Shown here: positions 1 to 12,700 of the stretch, piece by piece
How the letters are laid out: every line of letters begins with the position of its first letter
Numbering within the stretch: the stretch's first letter is position 1
The notes under the pieces: generated by a model
The model's database searches: none
Told to the model about the DNA's origin: nothing
The model's input: the letters and a program-made list of their open reading frames with translations, nothing else
Source of the DNA: Copromyces sp. CBS 386.78
Taxonomy: Eukaryota; Ascomycota; Sordariomycetes; Sordariales; Sordariaceae
Assembly: GCA_030685235.1 (NCBI GenBank)
Contig: MU839081.1
Location: 372,001 to 436,000 of the forward strand
Length of the DNA stretch: 64,000 nucleotides
Reading direction: 5' to 3'
Program-made: the position numbers and the translations under genes

Positions 1-905
1 AAGTTCTTTCTCTTCTTACTTATTAGTATTATTAATTAACGTTATAGTATTATAGTTAGTAACGACGGTAATATATAAATATATTAATTCGGTAGACGCT
101 CCCCCCTTACCCTATTTCCGGAGAGTAGTTCTAATTATTTAATGTGGTTGGAAGTATATTCTATTTTTTATAAATGCGATGTAGGGCGATTGATAGTTGG
201 CAATTATAAGCTAGTAAGACGGGACGCTGCGGTAAAATTTAGAGATTGGAGACGGGATTTGGAGATTTAGAAATAGGACTTAGAAGTTTGGGGATTGCGC
301 TTATATTTCCGGTTGGCGAAAAGGGGGATTATATAAATTGAAATCGTACTAGTAGTAATGTAAAGAATTTAATAGTTAATTATAAAAACGCTAGAACTAG
401 TAGTATATACTAGATAGAATAGTATTATAATAGTTTTAATAATAAAATATAAACTCTATTACAATATATACTTAAGTAACGTAAGAGAGCTAATAGAAAT
501 CGGAGCGATATTATATATTAAATTATAAGTTATATTTAGGTCTAATATAGACGATTATTTAGCATTTAATTTTATAGAAGTAAATATTCAATTAAATAAA
601 ATATTATTTATTATTATAGCTTTTAAAGTATAAGCTTATTTAAATGAGAAATTATTTAAATGTATAATTTATTAAATAATAAACTATATTAGAACGTAGT
701 ATAATTGGTAACGAAATAATATTTTTATAGTAATAATTTATTGTAGCGATAATATTAGTTGTAAGAATAAGGTGCGAGTAAGAACGCTAAGGTACGTAGA
801 ATATTTGTTTGTGCGCTGAAATGTTCGTGCGTTAATAAATGTTCGTGCTTTAATATATATTCCCTACTTATATGCTATACTGTCTGAATATACAAGCTAT
901 ACTTT
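1..905. repeat. AT-rich RIP-mutated relic
   Basis: This stretch is strongly AT-rich and full of TpA steps. CpA and TpG are almost absent in long runs (the first 120 bases contain neither), while CpG is still present. That bias is the known product of repeat-induced point mutation in Neurospora relatives, where CpA becomes TpA. No open frame of useful length survives on either strand. The sequence changes to normal composition between about 900 and 1020. The original repeat, probably a transposon, cannot be identified from what is left. The relic may continue past the left edge. Confidence 0.75.
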
Positions 906-2298
906 TAAACATTAAACGGTCTTCGCACTGTTAAAGTGTATATTATTTGCAACTTACAGGTATAAAAATTATTGTTGAAAGCTAATATATATTGGACTCC
1001 CAACCCCTTACTAATATCATGCTGTAGACCTTGTTGAAAGGCACCCCCGTCCCTCCAAGGTTGAGCTTGCAATTGATTGGTGAATGGTGCCGTCCGATGT
1101 GATGAATGGGCTAGGCGACGGGCCAGCCTCACAGTCACAGCAGTCGAGGCGTACTTCTGGAATGCGCTACAGAAGGCAAAGCCGCAGTTTGATAGCGCTT
1201 GGCCGGCGAGCAGTTGCCCTCACTTCAGGCCCTCGCCGCATCAACACCTTACATACCTTCTATGGTCCGTGCGTGTAACCTCAAGCTCTCGTACCTGAAG
1301 CAACTAAGGTGGGGTCAAACCAGTTTTAGTAACATGCTGTACTGATTGTATACTATATGTACCGTGCACCCACTAAAGGTACGCTTTATACACAGCGTGC
1401 CTACTGCGTACATGGCTCTTTTCTCCTCTTACTCCCCTCAACTCTACTTCATGTCATGTAGAAACAGAGACGTTGTGTTGTCTTTGCTTATGGTTAGGTA
1501 CCTTCCAAGTTGAGTTTCTTATCGAAGTACGCTTTTTTTTCTTGAATCTGATGAGTTCGTTGTCACAAGCGCGATATCGTAATTTACTGTACTTGCCTGG
1601 AGACACCCCACGTCACAGTTGAGACTTCACAAGTGCTCCTTCTGTCAACTGGTGTTACATTTTGCCTCGTCTCTTTTATCCCGACAACACCTTCCCCGTT
1701 CTTATTCATGATAATGCCCCCTGCCGTTCGCGACAATCCGTTGGCTTAACTGACGCAGACAAGGACCGCATAAGTCCGGTCCACTTTAGACAACGGCCAT
1801 CAACCGTGTTTGCTCCAAGCGGAAGTCTCATTCTTTCACCCACCCCTCCGCCCCTCCATCCGTTACCGCGTCAACTCCTGTGGTGACGTTCCTCAATCCA
1901 GCCCATTTCATCACCCATCAACAGGACACTCCGACGTCCGTCGATCTGTGTCTACCTCTAATCAACAAGGACGTAACTGGACACACCGGTCATTATCCGC
2001 GTACTCAATACCTTACCCAATACCATCCGCCCGGTTATCGGTTTGATTCACAGCTAGATTGCATCACCTCCATCAACTTGGCCTGCCGTCCTCTCCGGCA
2101 TCAACACCGTCACGTATACCCCGCCATATAGCTAAAATTTGGTCGACACTCGCTGGCAGCCACTGGTTGTACGCAAACGAGTCAACGTTATTGCATTAGA
2201 CGGTGTCATAACGCTGTTCTAGGAGCTCAAAAGTACCCTGGCCATCCTACTCTTACCTCCCAACCTACTTCTGCTCTAGTACTGACCCCCTGTCATAG
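906..2298. other. Gene-free region and leader of the ubp2 gene
   Basis: No convincing gene is seen; the open frames are short and overlap in several frames. The right part is pyrimidine-rich, like a fungal promoter and 5' leader. Just before the downstream coding region lies a good intron end: a CTGAC branch point at about 2281-2286 and an AG at 2297-2298. The leader of the ubiquitin hydrolase gene is therefore probably spliced, and its first exon should lie in this interval. Confidence 0.5.
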
Positions 2299-5200
2299 TG
2301 GCCTTGCCCTTTAACCCGCCGCCTCCCCCTAAAGCAGGTCGCCTGGCTTCACGTTGGCTTGAAGACTTGTTTAAGGGCATTCTTCGCGAGGGCGATCCTG
2401 TCTTTGACTGCTATTCTTTGCGAGACCCTTCACGCCGGGACAGCTCGCCATCCCGACTCCACGAGCTGATCATTATCCGCTCGCAAAGCCATGGCGTCGA
2501 CCACGACGGTCGAGCCCAGATGGCGCCCCTCGCCATAAGCTGCATGTGCAAGCTGTGCCGTCACCACATCGTTGTCACATATAACATTCCCCAGGACGCA
2601 TGCGGCCAACTCCATACCGGACAAGCTCACCACTATGTTGCTAGTACTTCGGAAGACAGTCCGACTTCCTCACTTGAGACTTCAAAGTTCTATCCCCGTG
2701 CCGCTAGCACTGCTACTCACATCTGCTCCCTCTGCAGCCAAACCGTTTCTGTCGATGTTTTGCGGCCGCACCTGAAAGCAGCCTGGATCAGCCGAATCAT
2801 GGATAAGGACAGGATCAGAAACGCTTTGGCGGTCGCCAAAAGAGAAGAGCCAGAACGCTACGGCGACCTAACACCGGAAAAGGAGGATAATTATGCCAAT
2901 TCTCCTTTACAGACCCTCAACATGTATATTAAAAACATCCTCGAGGACGACTGGAGCGCCCCGCAAAAGCGCATCGCCAGCCGCAACAGGACCTTCTCAG
3001 TTCAGTTTGGCCCAGCATGTGCCGACATATTCCTCTATCTTGGCTTCACGGAAGAAGTGGATATCGCAACTGGGGACAAGTTCTGGGTCCCCCCTCGGCT
3101 TCCTATCTCAACCTTTCGGACACCCCTGGGCTCAGAACGTGCTTTCCTCGAGAACGTCAGAAGCGAGGTGCAAAGTTTCTTAGCGGAGAACCCTCCGAGG
3201 CCGGACCTGCCCGTCGTGGGAGCAACGATTAATGCGGTAGAGCGGCTGGACAAGATTCTGATATCGGACTGGCTTCGCAGCCACGAGACCCGATCGCCGC
3301 GAAACTCGGATGAGGCCCAATACTTTCGCATCTTGGGAGCGTCCGAAAGGTCGGATGAAGAGGTGCTCAAGTATGCCTTCCTCCAACAGGTGGACGTTGA
3401 TCCGGCGAACAGGGACACTTACAAGGCTGCGCTTGCCAATCTGGCTGGCTACAGGAGTGAAGAGTTTCAGATGTATGTCTTCAGTCTGGATGAGAGTCCT
3501 GCCGCCCCCAGCGGTTCTCAAATTCAGGGGCCTCTTTCAGACGTCGACAAGGCGTATATGCACTTCAACATCCAGCCAAACACAAACGGAGACGCCCGCT
3601 ATTTCATCGGTGTTTACAGGACCTACAGAGAGCAGTCACCTGGACAGCTGTCCAGTCACAGACTCGCCCTTCTCAAAATTGGCAAGGACAGGGACGATTC
3701 GGAAATCCTTGATGAGGTGTTCCATGGAGAGATGGACTACAACGAGGCATGTTCGATTTTGGAATCTGAGAATAATTGGACCTTGGAGATTTACGCTGCG
3801 GTTGCACGGGAGGCCGTCAAGACTGGCATTGATCACAGATTGGTCATCAAAGCCTGTGAAACGCTCGCGGAGGCCATGAGGAAGGACAACGTAGTGGATG
3901 ATGACGGCTGGGCAGAGTTTGATAGGGTTTTAGCAGAACTCCGCGCTCCGGAATTTCCCTCTCCAACCAACACGGAACAAGGCTCCCACTTCGAGGATAC
4001 GACAGAGTTTATGTCACTGCCTGTTGGCCTTGACAACCTTCGAAATACATGCTATCTCAACAGCATTCTTCAGTATTTCTACTCAGTCACGGCCGTAAGG
4101 AACTTCGTATTGAAGGCGGACCAGACACCTTTGGAGCCAACCCAGGAAGCTATGCGGGCTCTCCTAGATGGCCTAGACCCATCTGAACTTGACCCTGGCC
4201 GGGCTTATGTCGGATCTGAATGTGAGTTTGTCACGCTAAACATTTGGTTCTTCAAAGCATGCTGACGTGTTTTTCAGTTTGTCGTGAGCTAGGCTCACTG
4301 TTTCGTGACATTCAGGGCGCCGGAACCCGCTCCGTAAGACCCAGGCAGCGTCTGGCCAATGCAGCTTTGCTCAGGCCGGACAGGATACGCAGTGAGCCTT
4401 CAGAGGGAGCCGTTGATAACGCGTCCAAACCGATCTCGGTGAAGGCTCCTCCACTGCCTCCCAGATCAGGCGCGGGCGACCTACCTAAGGTTACGGTTGA
4501 CGCGGTACCAGAGCACTCGGAGACGGATAGCAACCTGAGCTCGCAGACTTTGGTTAGCCAGACTGAAGACGACCCGACATTCATTGTTGTCGACTGCAAT
4601 GCCGGTAAAGGTGGAAGTGCAGGCGACGATATTATCATGACTGATGAACCTGCTCCGTCTACATCTGTCGCTGATTCTGCCAATACTGGAAAAGACAGGC
4701 CCAGGGACCTGAAACTCACGGTGGTAGAACTCAACGAAGAGCTTGACAAGCCTAACGTTGGTTCCGACCAAATGGACGTCGACGAAGTCATGGGCAACGC
4801 AATAGACCATCTCCGGGCAGCTTTCAAGGTTGAATCGCTTAGGAATCCGAACACACCGGGGCCAGACCCGATCAAGGAAGCATTTTTCTCGACGCTTGTC
4901 GACAACCGGAAGAAGGCTAGTGAAAGTACTTGGAACAGTTCTACAAGATCCGAACGTTGGGTGATCGCCTACCCCGGAAAGAATGAACGGATAACCTTGT
5001 ACGATGCTTTGTCCAGATCATTCGATCTGGAAAGCGTGGGTGCAGAGCTTCTAACCTATACGACTATCAAGGACCCGGCTCCCAACTTTCACATCTGCAT
5101 TTCGAGGTCGGATGGCCGTAACAAAAACGCCAATCCTGTCATCATTCCCGAGCTCTTATACCTCGATCGCTTTATGCACACCGACCAGCTCGACTCGCCA

Positions 5201-5986
5201 CTATTCAAGACCCGTCAAAGAAGCTGGAACATCGGAAACAGGCTCCAGGAGCTCATGTCTCGCGACATCAAGACCAAGGAGAACGAGGCTGTCGTCCCAA
5301 TTCCCTTCGTGACGCCTAATGAGAGAACTTCCGACAGCCTTCTAGACTCCTTCATTCACGTTAGTGATGAGGACACCGACGAGCTAGAAGGTTACGATGT
5401 CACATCATTCTTGACGCCCGAACTCGACGCCACTGTCGGAAAGTATACTAGCCTGCCCAGGACTGAGTCGTCTCAGCCAGATATCAATATTAAACCTGAA
5501 GCGCCGAACCCTGATCAAGGAGAGCTTGGCGATCTCAGCCCAAGTGATATCAGTAACTTCATCACGAGCGTTGAGGCTGAAGCGGCCTGGGAAAAGGGGC
5601 AGCTGTTGGCCGAACGCGAGAAGCTGTTTGATGACATGCAGCAGTATGTATACCGACTTCACGCAGTTGTCTGCCATGCCGGAACCACGGCCGCCGCCGG
5701 TCACTACTGGGTGTGGATCTACGACTTTGAAGAGAACGTTTGGCGCAAGTACAACGACACCACGGTGTCTGTCCACCCGGCTGAGGAAGTATTCGAGCAA
5801 CTCAACACCAGGGGTGAGCCATACTACGTGGCCTACGTGCGGGCCGAAAACGTCAAGGACCTTGTGAGCATTCCACGCCGTCAGTTCGTGGGACCTCCAG
5901 TGGTTAGCTCTGACGAGCCCACGACGGTGCACGCTGAGACGGTTGAGACGTTTGATGGGATGGACTTGGATGCTCAGAATGCTTAG
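2299..5986 (+). CDS. ubp2: Ubiquitin C-terminal hydrolase, Ubp2 / USP25-28 type
   Basis: Deubiquitinase that cleaves ubiquitin from proteins; yeast Ubp2 trims K63-linked chains and works with the Rsp5 ligase. Exons are 2299-4221 and 4278-5986, with a 56-bp intron (GTGAGT to TTTTCAG), giving about 1,210 residues. The N-terminal third has the Ubp2-type cysteine pairs (CMCKLCRHH and CSLC). The Cys box, GLDNLRNTCYLNS, puts the nucleophile near residue 585. The His box, AGHYWVWIYDF, puts the catalytic His near 1117, followed by a YND motif near 1133-1135. About 530 residues, acidic and poorly conserved, separate the two boxes, as is usual for Ubp2. No in-frame ATG precedes the frame: the codon at 2298 reads GTG and an in-frame stop lies at 2283-2285. 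An intron acceptor at 2297-2298 would supply the A of a split ATG and give an N-terminus MALPFNPPPPP. The family call is firm; the exact start is inferred. Confidence 0.88.
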
Positions 5987-8297
5987 GCAGCTAGATGGAA
6001 GGTAGAGGAGCAACGGCGGGAGCGGATAAACCACTTTGAACGTAATCCTCCTCGCCTTGAGCAGCCCAAGCCATTGGCTGCGCGTCGTGGGCTGCCTTTA
6101 GTTTACCCTTCACTTACCCTAGGGTTGTACCGAGGTAATGCTGGGTCCCCCCGGCCACCCATACCTGAAGGAAACAGCGGAAGGGGTTCAGAAGGGCCGC
6201 GAATGCTTAACACTGTCACTTTTTCTGATGAGGATCACGGGGAGGATTTCAGCGAGGACGATGCACGGATGTTGAGATGGCGAAATTTGCGGAGAAGAAG
6301 AGGGTTGGAGTATTAGATGATGGGGACTAAGGAGGACCTGTCTTGGTGTTGCGGTTGTGGGCTCATTCATTCATGTTAGTTACGTTGTTATACACACACC
6401 GCTGAGTGTATGGATTAGTTTGTTTGTGGATGTCTTTGTAGCGTTTGCTAGCATTAATGTAGCTATGGTGACGTGGAAGTCGGTGGGTGAGGAATACATA
6501 AATCAGAACATTCCCACGTATATCATGGTTTGACACCTGCCTTACCTGTCGGCAGGCCTGTCTCTATCATCAAACTGGCTTTTGTCCACCCTTGTACCTA
6601 TGCCCCTTCACCCCTTTCCCTCCGTAATCCGTTCCCTCCTTTGTTTGCCCCCCTTTGCTGTCAGATAGATACCCTTTCTTTCTCGTCCTCAACTCCTTGC
6701 CAGTAGGTCTCCATTAGCATCCATTCACCCACACTACACTAAGCCCTAGGTATGGAGTCCAAAGAATGACGTCTTGATCCACAGCATGACAGGAAAAAAG
6801 GGGCTCGGATCTCCGGCAGCCGGGATGTTAACGTACTATGTAGACTAGATGACGATCAACGACCCAAGGAAGGAGAGAAAAGGAGATCGTTCTTCTTCTC
6901 CACACGTACGCAAGGAGTCTAACTAACGGTCCAACGGACGAGGGCAAAGGATAGACAAGGTGACATGGAGGGATGAACGCTATCCGTTGATGTATGAGGT
7001 CAACTCCTCAACTGATAAGGTTCATCAAGTAGAACTTCGCCTGTTGATGACACTGCAAAAAAGAATTTCACAGATTGAGGATCTGAGATATGCTTGGTAT
7101 TATCTCCTCCTCTGCCTCTCCGGAGTTCCTCTCTATCAAGTCTCTAGACTCTCTCTAGAATGATGGAAGATTTCATATCCAACCGTGCAGCCCAGCTGAC
7201 TGACGCTGACCATTAATTGCTATTCAATCATGAACATGAACATTATCCAACACTTCTTCCACTCCACTCATCCCAGCCGACGACAAACCCATAGACATGA
7301 AGTTGAGTAAGGCCACATCATTAAATAAACTCTGTTCTTTCTTCTCATCGTTTGACATCCATCCCTCATCCGCATCCAAATACACATCCATCCACACAGC
7401 TGGTATTATACCAATCCACCACTGAGTCCACTCACTCACTCCCCCTTCATAATACATCTTAAGCTATACCATTAAGCTTGGATATTAACTGATTTGTTCC
7501 CTTCCCCATCCATGTCCGCTCTCCCAACGAATTATTAAAACGACCGAGTTAGTCTTATCTTCTCCGTCTTGATCTTTTTCTTTCCTTGCCCCCTTCCCTG
7601 TCCCCTTTCCTTGCCTGCCCTTACCCGTCTTCTTGCGTGTCTGCCTCCATGCCCGGTATTCCTGAAAAGAAGCCTTTGTATGCTTGTGGTATATATAAAC
7701 GAGAGAAATGTGGTGTGGGGTATCGTCGGTTTGTTGTTCTTCTAATACGCTTTAAAAACCGCTTTATGAAAAAAAAACCGGTTTAAACCGCGCGCGTGCG
7801 CCCTCTGTGGATCATGATGTTGTGTGAAAATAGACAATCCAAGGTCCAAGGGTGGTGTAAATGACGTAAAATAGTTTGCCCGCCGTGAGTTCCCCAACAA
7901 AAACGCCAATGTCGTGAAATGATTTTAACAAGGTTGTAAAATATGTAAAAAGGGTGTAGTATGGTTGAACGAGAATCTCGAATATTTGGAAGGTTCATTA
8001 CAACGTACAGCGACAGACTACGCGTTCTGTCGTGTGGAAGAGTGAGATTCGGAGATGGGAAAATGGAAACGGGAGGAATTCGGAAGCGTGGCAAGCACTA
8101 CCCCTTTCTTTGACCCTACGCGTCCGCAAAGGCGCGGATTTGGGTCGAAGCGGGTAATGTACTTTCTGTCTTCCGAGAGGTCGCCGGCTCACCCATGGCA
8201 TCATCGAGACGAAGGTGATGAGAACCATGATAAGCGGGAGCCACGAGGCGAGCCTACGAGTGCTAAAGCTAGAACGTGTGTTTGAAGCTTACTTTGT
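5987..8297. other. Intergenic, convergent 3' ends of ubp2 and aur1
   Basis: Between two genes that point at each other. Only short unrelated open frames occur (the longest is about 100 codons) and none resembles a protein. The content should be two 3' untranslated regions plus spacer. A purine/pyrimidine-biased stretch lies around 6560-6720 and an A-rich stretch near 7770. I see nothing else. Confidence 0.6.
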
Positions 8298-9773
8298 TCA
8301 GCTCAAGACAACAACATCACTAAGCTCGCTCTCGCGGGCAAGCCTGCCTCCGTTCCAGATATCACCCTGGGGCGTCAAACCAAGCACGACATGCTTGAAC
8401 TCGTCATTTGGCGTTGTGGGGCTCAGGATATCGGGAGTGCTGCTGCTGCTGCCGCATACGGTGTCGCCGCGGCTTAGGGAGTCGAGGCTGGAGCTGCTGC
8501 CAAGGGTCCACTCGTCGCTGTCGCTGGCGGTGCGTCTCTCGAGGAGACCAAGACCGTAGGCGCTGGCGCTGCCGTACTCCTCATCGTAGGTCTTGGGGCG
8601 GTCACCGAACTCGACGTACTCGTACTCCCAGCGGGTACGCTTCTCGAGCTGGGGGCGAGGAAGCCACCTGATGCGAGAGATGTAGTAGGCGATAGCAGCC
8701 ATGAGACCACCACCAACAAGATCGACGGCGTAGTGATGGTTGAGGTACATGGTGGCCCACCAGATCCAGCCAACGTAGAAGATGAAGAAGTACTTGAACT
8801 TGGGGAAGCAGTACTGCATGAACAGGGCCTCGAGGACGGCGTTAGCACCGTGCAAGCTGGGGAAGGCACCGAACGGCAGGGGCGCGGTGGTGAAACTGGT
8901 GGTGTACATGTCGACGCCAAAGAGCTTGTCGATACGGGCGAGACCAGCGGGAGAACCCTCCATGCCGTAGTGAGCCGGCTCCAAACCGTGCGCCTTCTCG
9001 TACCATGGAGGAGTGCAGGGGAAGATCAGCTGAATGGTGACGGCGAGCATGCACATGTAGCCGAACGCACGAGCAAACACGGGGGTAGTGCCGGGCGCGG
9101 CAAAGAGGAAGAGGATGGCGCTGCAGATGGCGGGGAGCGCAAAGTGGCCGATACCATAGGGGAACCAGGCGAGCACATCGAGGACAGGGTGGCTGTGGGC
9201 CGAGAGAATGTTGGACAGGTTGGCTCCGTAGAGTACGTTCTCGAGCGCGGGGAGGACCTTGACCCAGATGTGAGGACGGTACTCGGGGGCGATGAATCTG
9301 CAAGGGCGGGTTTGTTAGCTTTCGTCCTTCTCTGAGCAACAGAAGCTCTGTAACACGACTTACCGGCTAGCGAAGAAGTACAGCAAGTACGTCCAGATGG
9401 GAAGCGAGGGCAAGAAGAATTGCTGGGTAATGGGCATCAGAAGCAGGGCGCCGAGAGCGAGAAGGACTGCCGTCTTGATGATGGGCGCCGAGGGCAAGAT
9501 GAACAGCGAGAAGAGGATGTAGCCAAAGCAGGCGACGTGCTGGATGTCGTAGATCTTCCATTTCCGCGTTTGCAGAGCTTTTATGCTCTCCCACACATCA
9601 AACGAGGTCTTGAGGGCGGCGATATTATCCTGCGAAGCTGTCGACTTCCTACGCATCCGCCGGCGCTGAGGTACTGGGTTGAGGGTCGAGAGCTTGAGGG
9701 CTGGCGGCCAGCCGAACGGAAGCTTCTTCTGCTTCGGCTTGGCCGGGGCGAGGATGGGTTCGAAGTCCTGCAT
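8298..9773 (-). CDS. aur1: Inositol phosphorylceramide synthase catalytic subunit
   Basis: Transfers phosphoinositol from phosphatidylinositol to ceramide in the Golgi, an essential fungal sphingolipid step and the target of aureobasidin A. Exons are 9773-9364 and 9297-8298; the 66-bp intron (GTAAGT to TTGCAG) keeps the frame and gives 469 residues. Several hydrophobic membrane segments are visible. The lipid-phosphatase-like active site is intact: CTPPWYEKAHG from about 231, PSLHGANA near 283-290 (His about 286) and NHHYAVDL near 323-330 (His and Asp). The C-terminal tail is soluble and Ser-rich, as in fungal Aur1. The start ATG at 9773 is followed by a basic, cytosolic-looking N-terminus. 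Its 5' side faces a 5.7-kb gene-free interval. Confidence 0.93.
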
Positions 9774-12700
9774 TTTGGGCGACGGACGGCGGGATCACCA
9801 GCGAAACTGGGCGCTAGCGATTTGCTGAAGGGAGGAGCAATGGAATCGAAGTCTGCAGATTCTAGTGTCGCTGCATGCGCATGACAGGCTGGTCGAGGTG
9901 TTGGGCGAGGTCGCTAATAGATACTAGGGTGTGTTGTTGGCGGTTGAAACTTGTTTGCTTTTTCTTCTTGTTTCCTCCTTGGTTTCAAGTTGAATGGGCC
10001 TTGGGCGGTAGGTAGATGATGGAGACAAAGGGCTGTAGGTTACGGATCGGCCGGATCGCGGAAATCGGGGTTGGGAGGAGTGTTTGGTGGTTGTGTGACC
10101 TTGACCTTGGGTTGGCGGACGGGAACGGGAAATCGACTCGTCTTGCTTGGTTTGTACCAAGTCTACTAAAAGTAAAGGAAGTAGAGGAAGGCGGGTGAGG
10201 AAGGGTGTGGCAGCGGCTGGTTTGTGGTTGGCACAAATTTGGTCAGCAGTCGCTGCAAAGGGCCCTGCTGCGTCCTTTTTGGTGCGGTCCGGGAAGAAGA
10301 GTGTGGGTGTGAGACAGAACTGGCAGCCACGGCGGGGACGGTCGAGTGGGCGACGGGTCATTCATAAGGTATGGAAGGTATGAGCGCCCAGTACGGGCCG
10401 GCCAGTGACGCCCTGTGAAATAACGCCAAGCCCTTGGAAGGAACTCGGCAGCGCTGCTTGGGTGCTGCTTGGCCAGGCGCACCAACAAGTCCCTTCTTGG
10501 TCAAGGCCCAAGTCGGATGGGTCAGGGACGGGGACATGGGCTGGAATGCGCATTCAACGAGTCGCCCGACACTTGCACTGATAGAGTGACAGGCCTCCCA
10601 TCAGATTACCGCCAGAATTGCATTTTCCACATAAAAAACATGCGTCTAACCGGGTCTACATTTCTCGCCCGATCCCGATTTCAAAGCATTGAAGACCGGA
10701 GATGGTCAATTTTCAAGTTGCGAACATCCTTATTGTCAGGCAGTCATAATGCCTAGAAGATATCCATATCCAATGCGTATGATTGCTGACAAGCAGTGCC
10801 AAAAGCCAATACTGACACTGCATCTGATATCATTTCTCCAACTTCCCCAATGACAGACGGGGAACTTGTCCGGCTGTGTAACGGAAGACACTCCAGCGAC
10901 ACAAAATGATGACGCTGATAGGTTCTCTTTCGAATTCATGTCATACACCAGCAGAGAAATGGAGGAAAAGAGAGTCCGAAAGATCCAATGCGAGTCATCC
11001 AAAAAGGTCCAAGCCACCCGCTTCTTGAACCAACAGTCAAAACGACAGGAGGACGACGAAAACGATGGACAACGGTCTTTTTGAATCTCCCACACTCTCA
11101 AGGGTCCAATCGCAACACCCTCGCATCTTAGGGCACTTCCCACTGGTCGGCTAGCCCCTACCCTTCAGTTCCTCGGTACGCGGACTTCTTGTCGTCGTTG
11201 AAGAAGAAGGGTGTGGCCCGGGTCGGGTGGGCTGCAAGGGTTCTGGTTCACGTTCATTTCCCGTTTTCAGGTTCCAACCACAACGCCCGGTTCTTGGCTG
11301 CCCAAGATTCCTAACAGCGAGCTCCTCTCGCGAGTAACGCGCATTCGCGTTTTGGTACATAACGTAGTGTACATACTACCTACGCCGCAACACTTGCCCA
11401 CTTGGCGTCGTCGCATCACCATCACCGGAGGCGCCTATCCTTCTGTCCCTGGCTTGGCTGGTTTTCCTTGGCAGGGTGGTTGGTTCTGGTAGGTACCTAA
11501 TCATCAACTCTCTTCGGAACCGCAACAATGGTACCATTCTTGTAAATTCCCAAGGTGGTATCGTCTGCATGTCTTGGAACTTTGTGTCCTTTGTTACCAA
11601 GGAAACTCGAACTCGGGAAGCAAAACAGAACTCTCTCCTTGAGAGATTGCACTCACCCATCATTTGAAGAGGATCATCTCGCCCTAATACCAGCTGAAAA
11701 CGAACGGCGAGGCAGATTTATATTGTATTTTGGATATACAGGTTTTGGCAAAAGCTCTCGTCTACTGGCCAACCCAAGACCGACGAATCAAAGCAAGACC
11801 CAGCAGCCAATTCAACTCTTGTGTTCCTGCGTCGCACGTGGGTTTCCAGTTGGGCCTCTCAATTTTTGACATTACTCTGATTATTCTGCTGCTTCTGCTG
11901 CACAACATTGCGGGTTTCCATGCCTCTTGCTGGGCCGTTCGCCTGGCCGCCTTCTCTGAAACACGGAGGCTTTTCTCAAGCTTCCTTCACCGTCGGCGCT
12001 TAACTCGGTGCTCCCGTGCTCCGTTCCCCGGTCCGGTATTCGGGATACGAGAAATCTCGGATCTCGGCCCAGTAGTATATGTACTACCTTTTCAGCTTTC
12101 AACTCGCTATGAAAGAAAAGACGGTTTCTCTGTTTAGTTGCACACCGTACTTCACCAGCTGCATGAGCATCATGAGGCTGTCAGATGTCAATTCCGACTT
12201 TTCTTAGCTTCTAGACACAAGACCAAACATGCAACTCCCAAACCAATGGACCAATCTTGGAGTCAGCAATAGCGGGCGGGCATCATTAGCTGCATGTGCT
12301 TATAACGCCAAGCACGCAGCCTTCCGCGCTTTAGGACCGGGGGTGGAGTCTGGCTGGAGGAACTTTGTGCGGAAAGCTTGGCATGGCTTTTGTAATTTTC
12401 GGTTTCCCCGCCGCCGCCATTCCTCCAGCCGGGCTTTGATTGGTGATTGGTCAAATCCGGACTTTTGGGAAGGCAAGGGAAAGACAAGGGATTCACCATT
12501 TTACCTTATGTTCGCGGAAAACTGTGATGCCGAGATCCGCCCACGCTCGGGCTGTTCAGTACAACTACTGTACCACGTCCATCTGGGAGTGGGTCCCCGG
12601 GCAGCAGCACCGAGCGGATGTGTGAGCAAGGGACAGCGCAGCGCAGCGCGGCGGGCGTAGGCATGATCCTGTGATATCGCAAGTGTGAGTGCCGTTCGAT

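Noticed and set aside
6074..6316. 80-codon frame after ubp2
   Set aside because: In the expected 3' untranslated region; no motif and no splice link that keeps the ubp2 frame.
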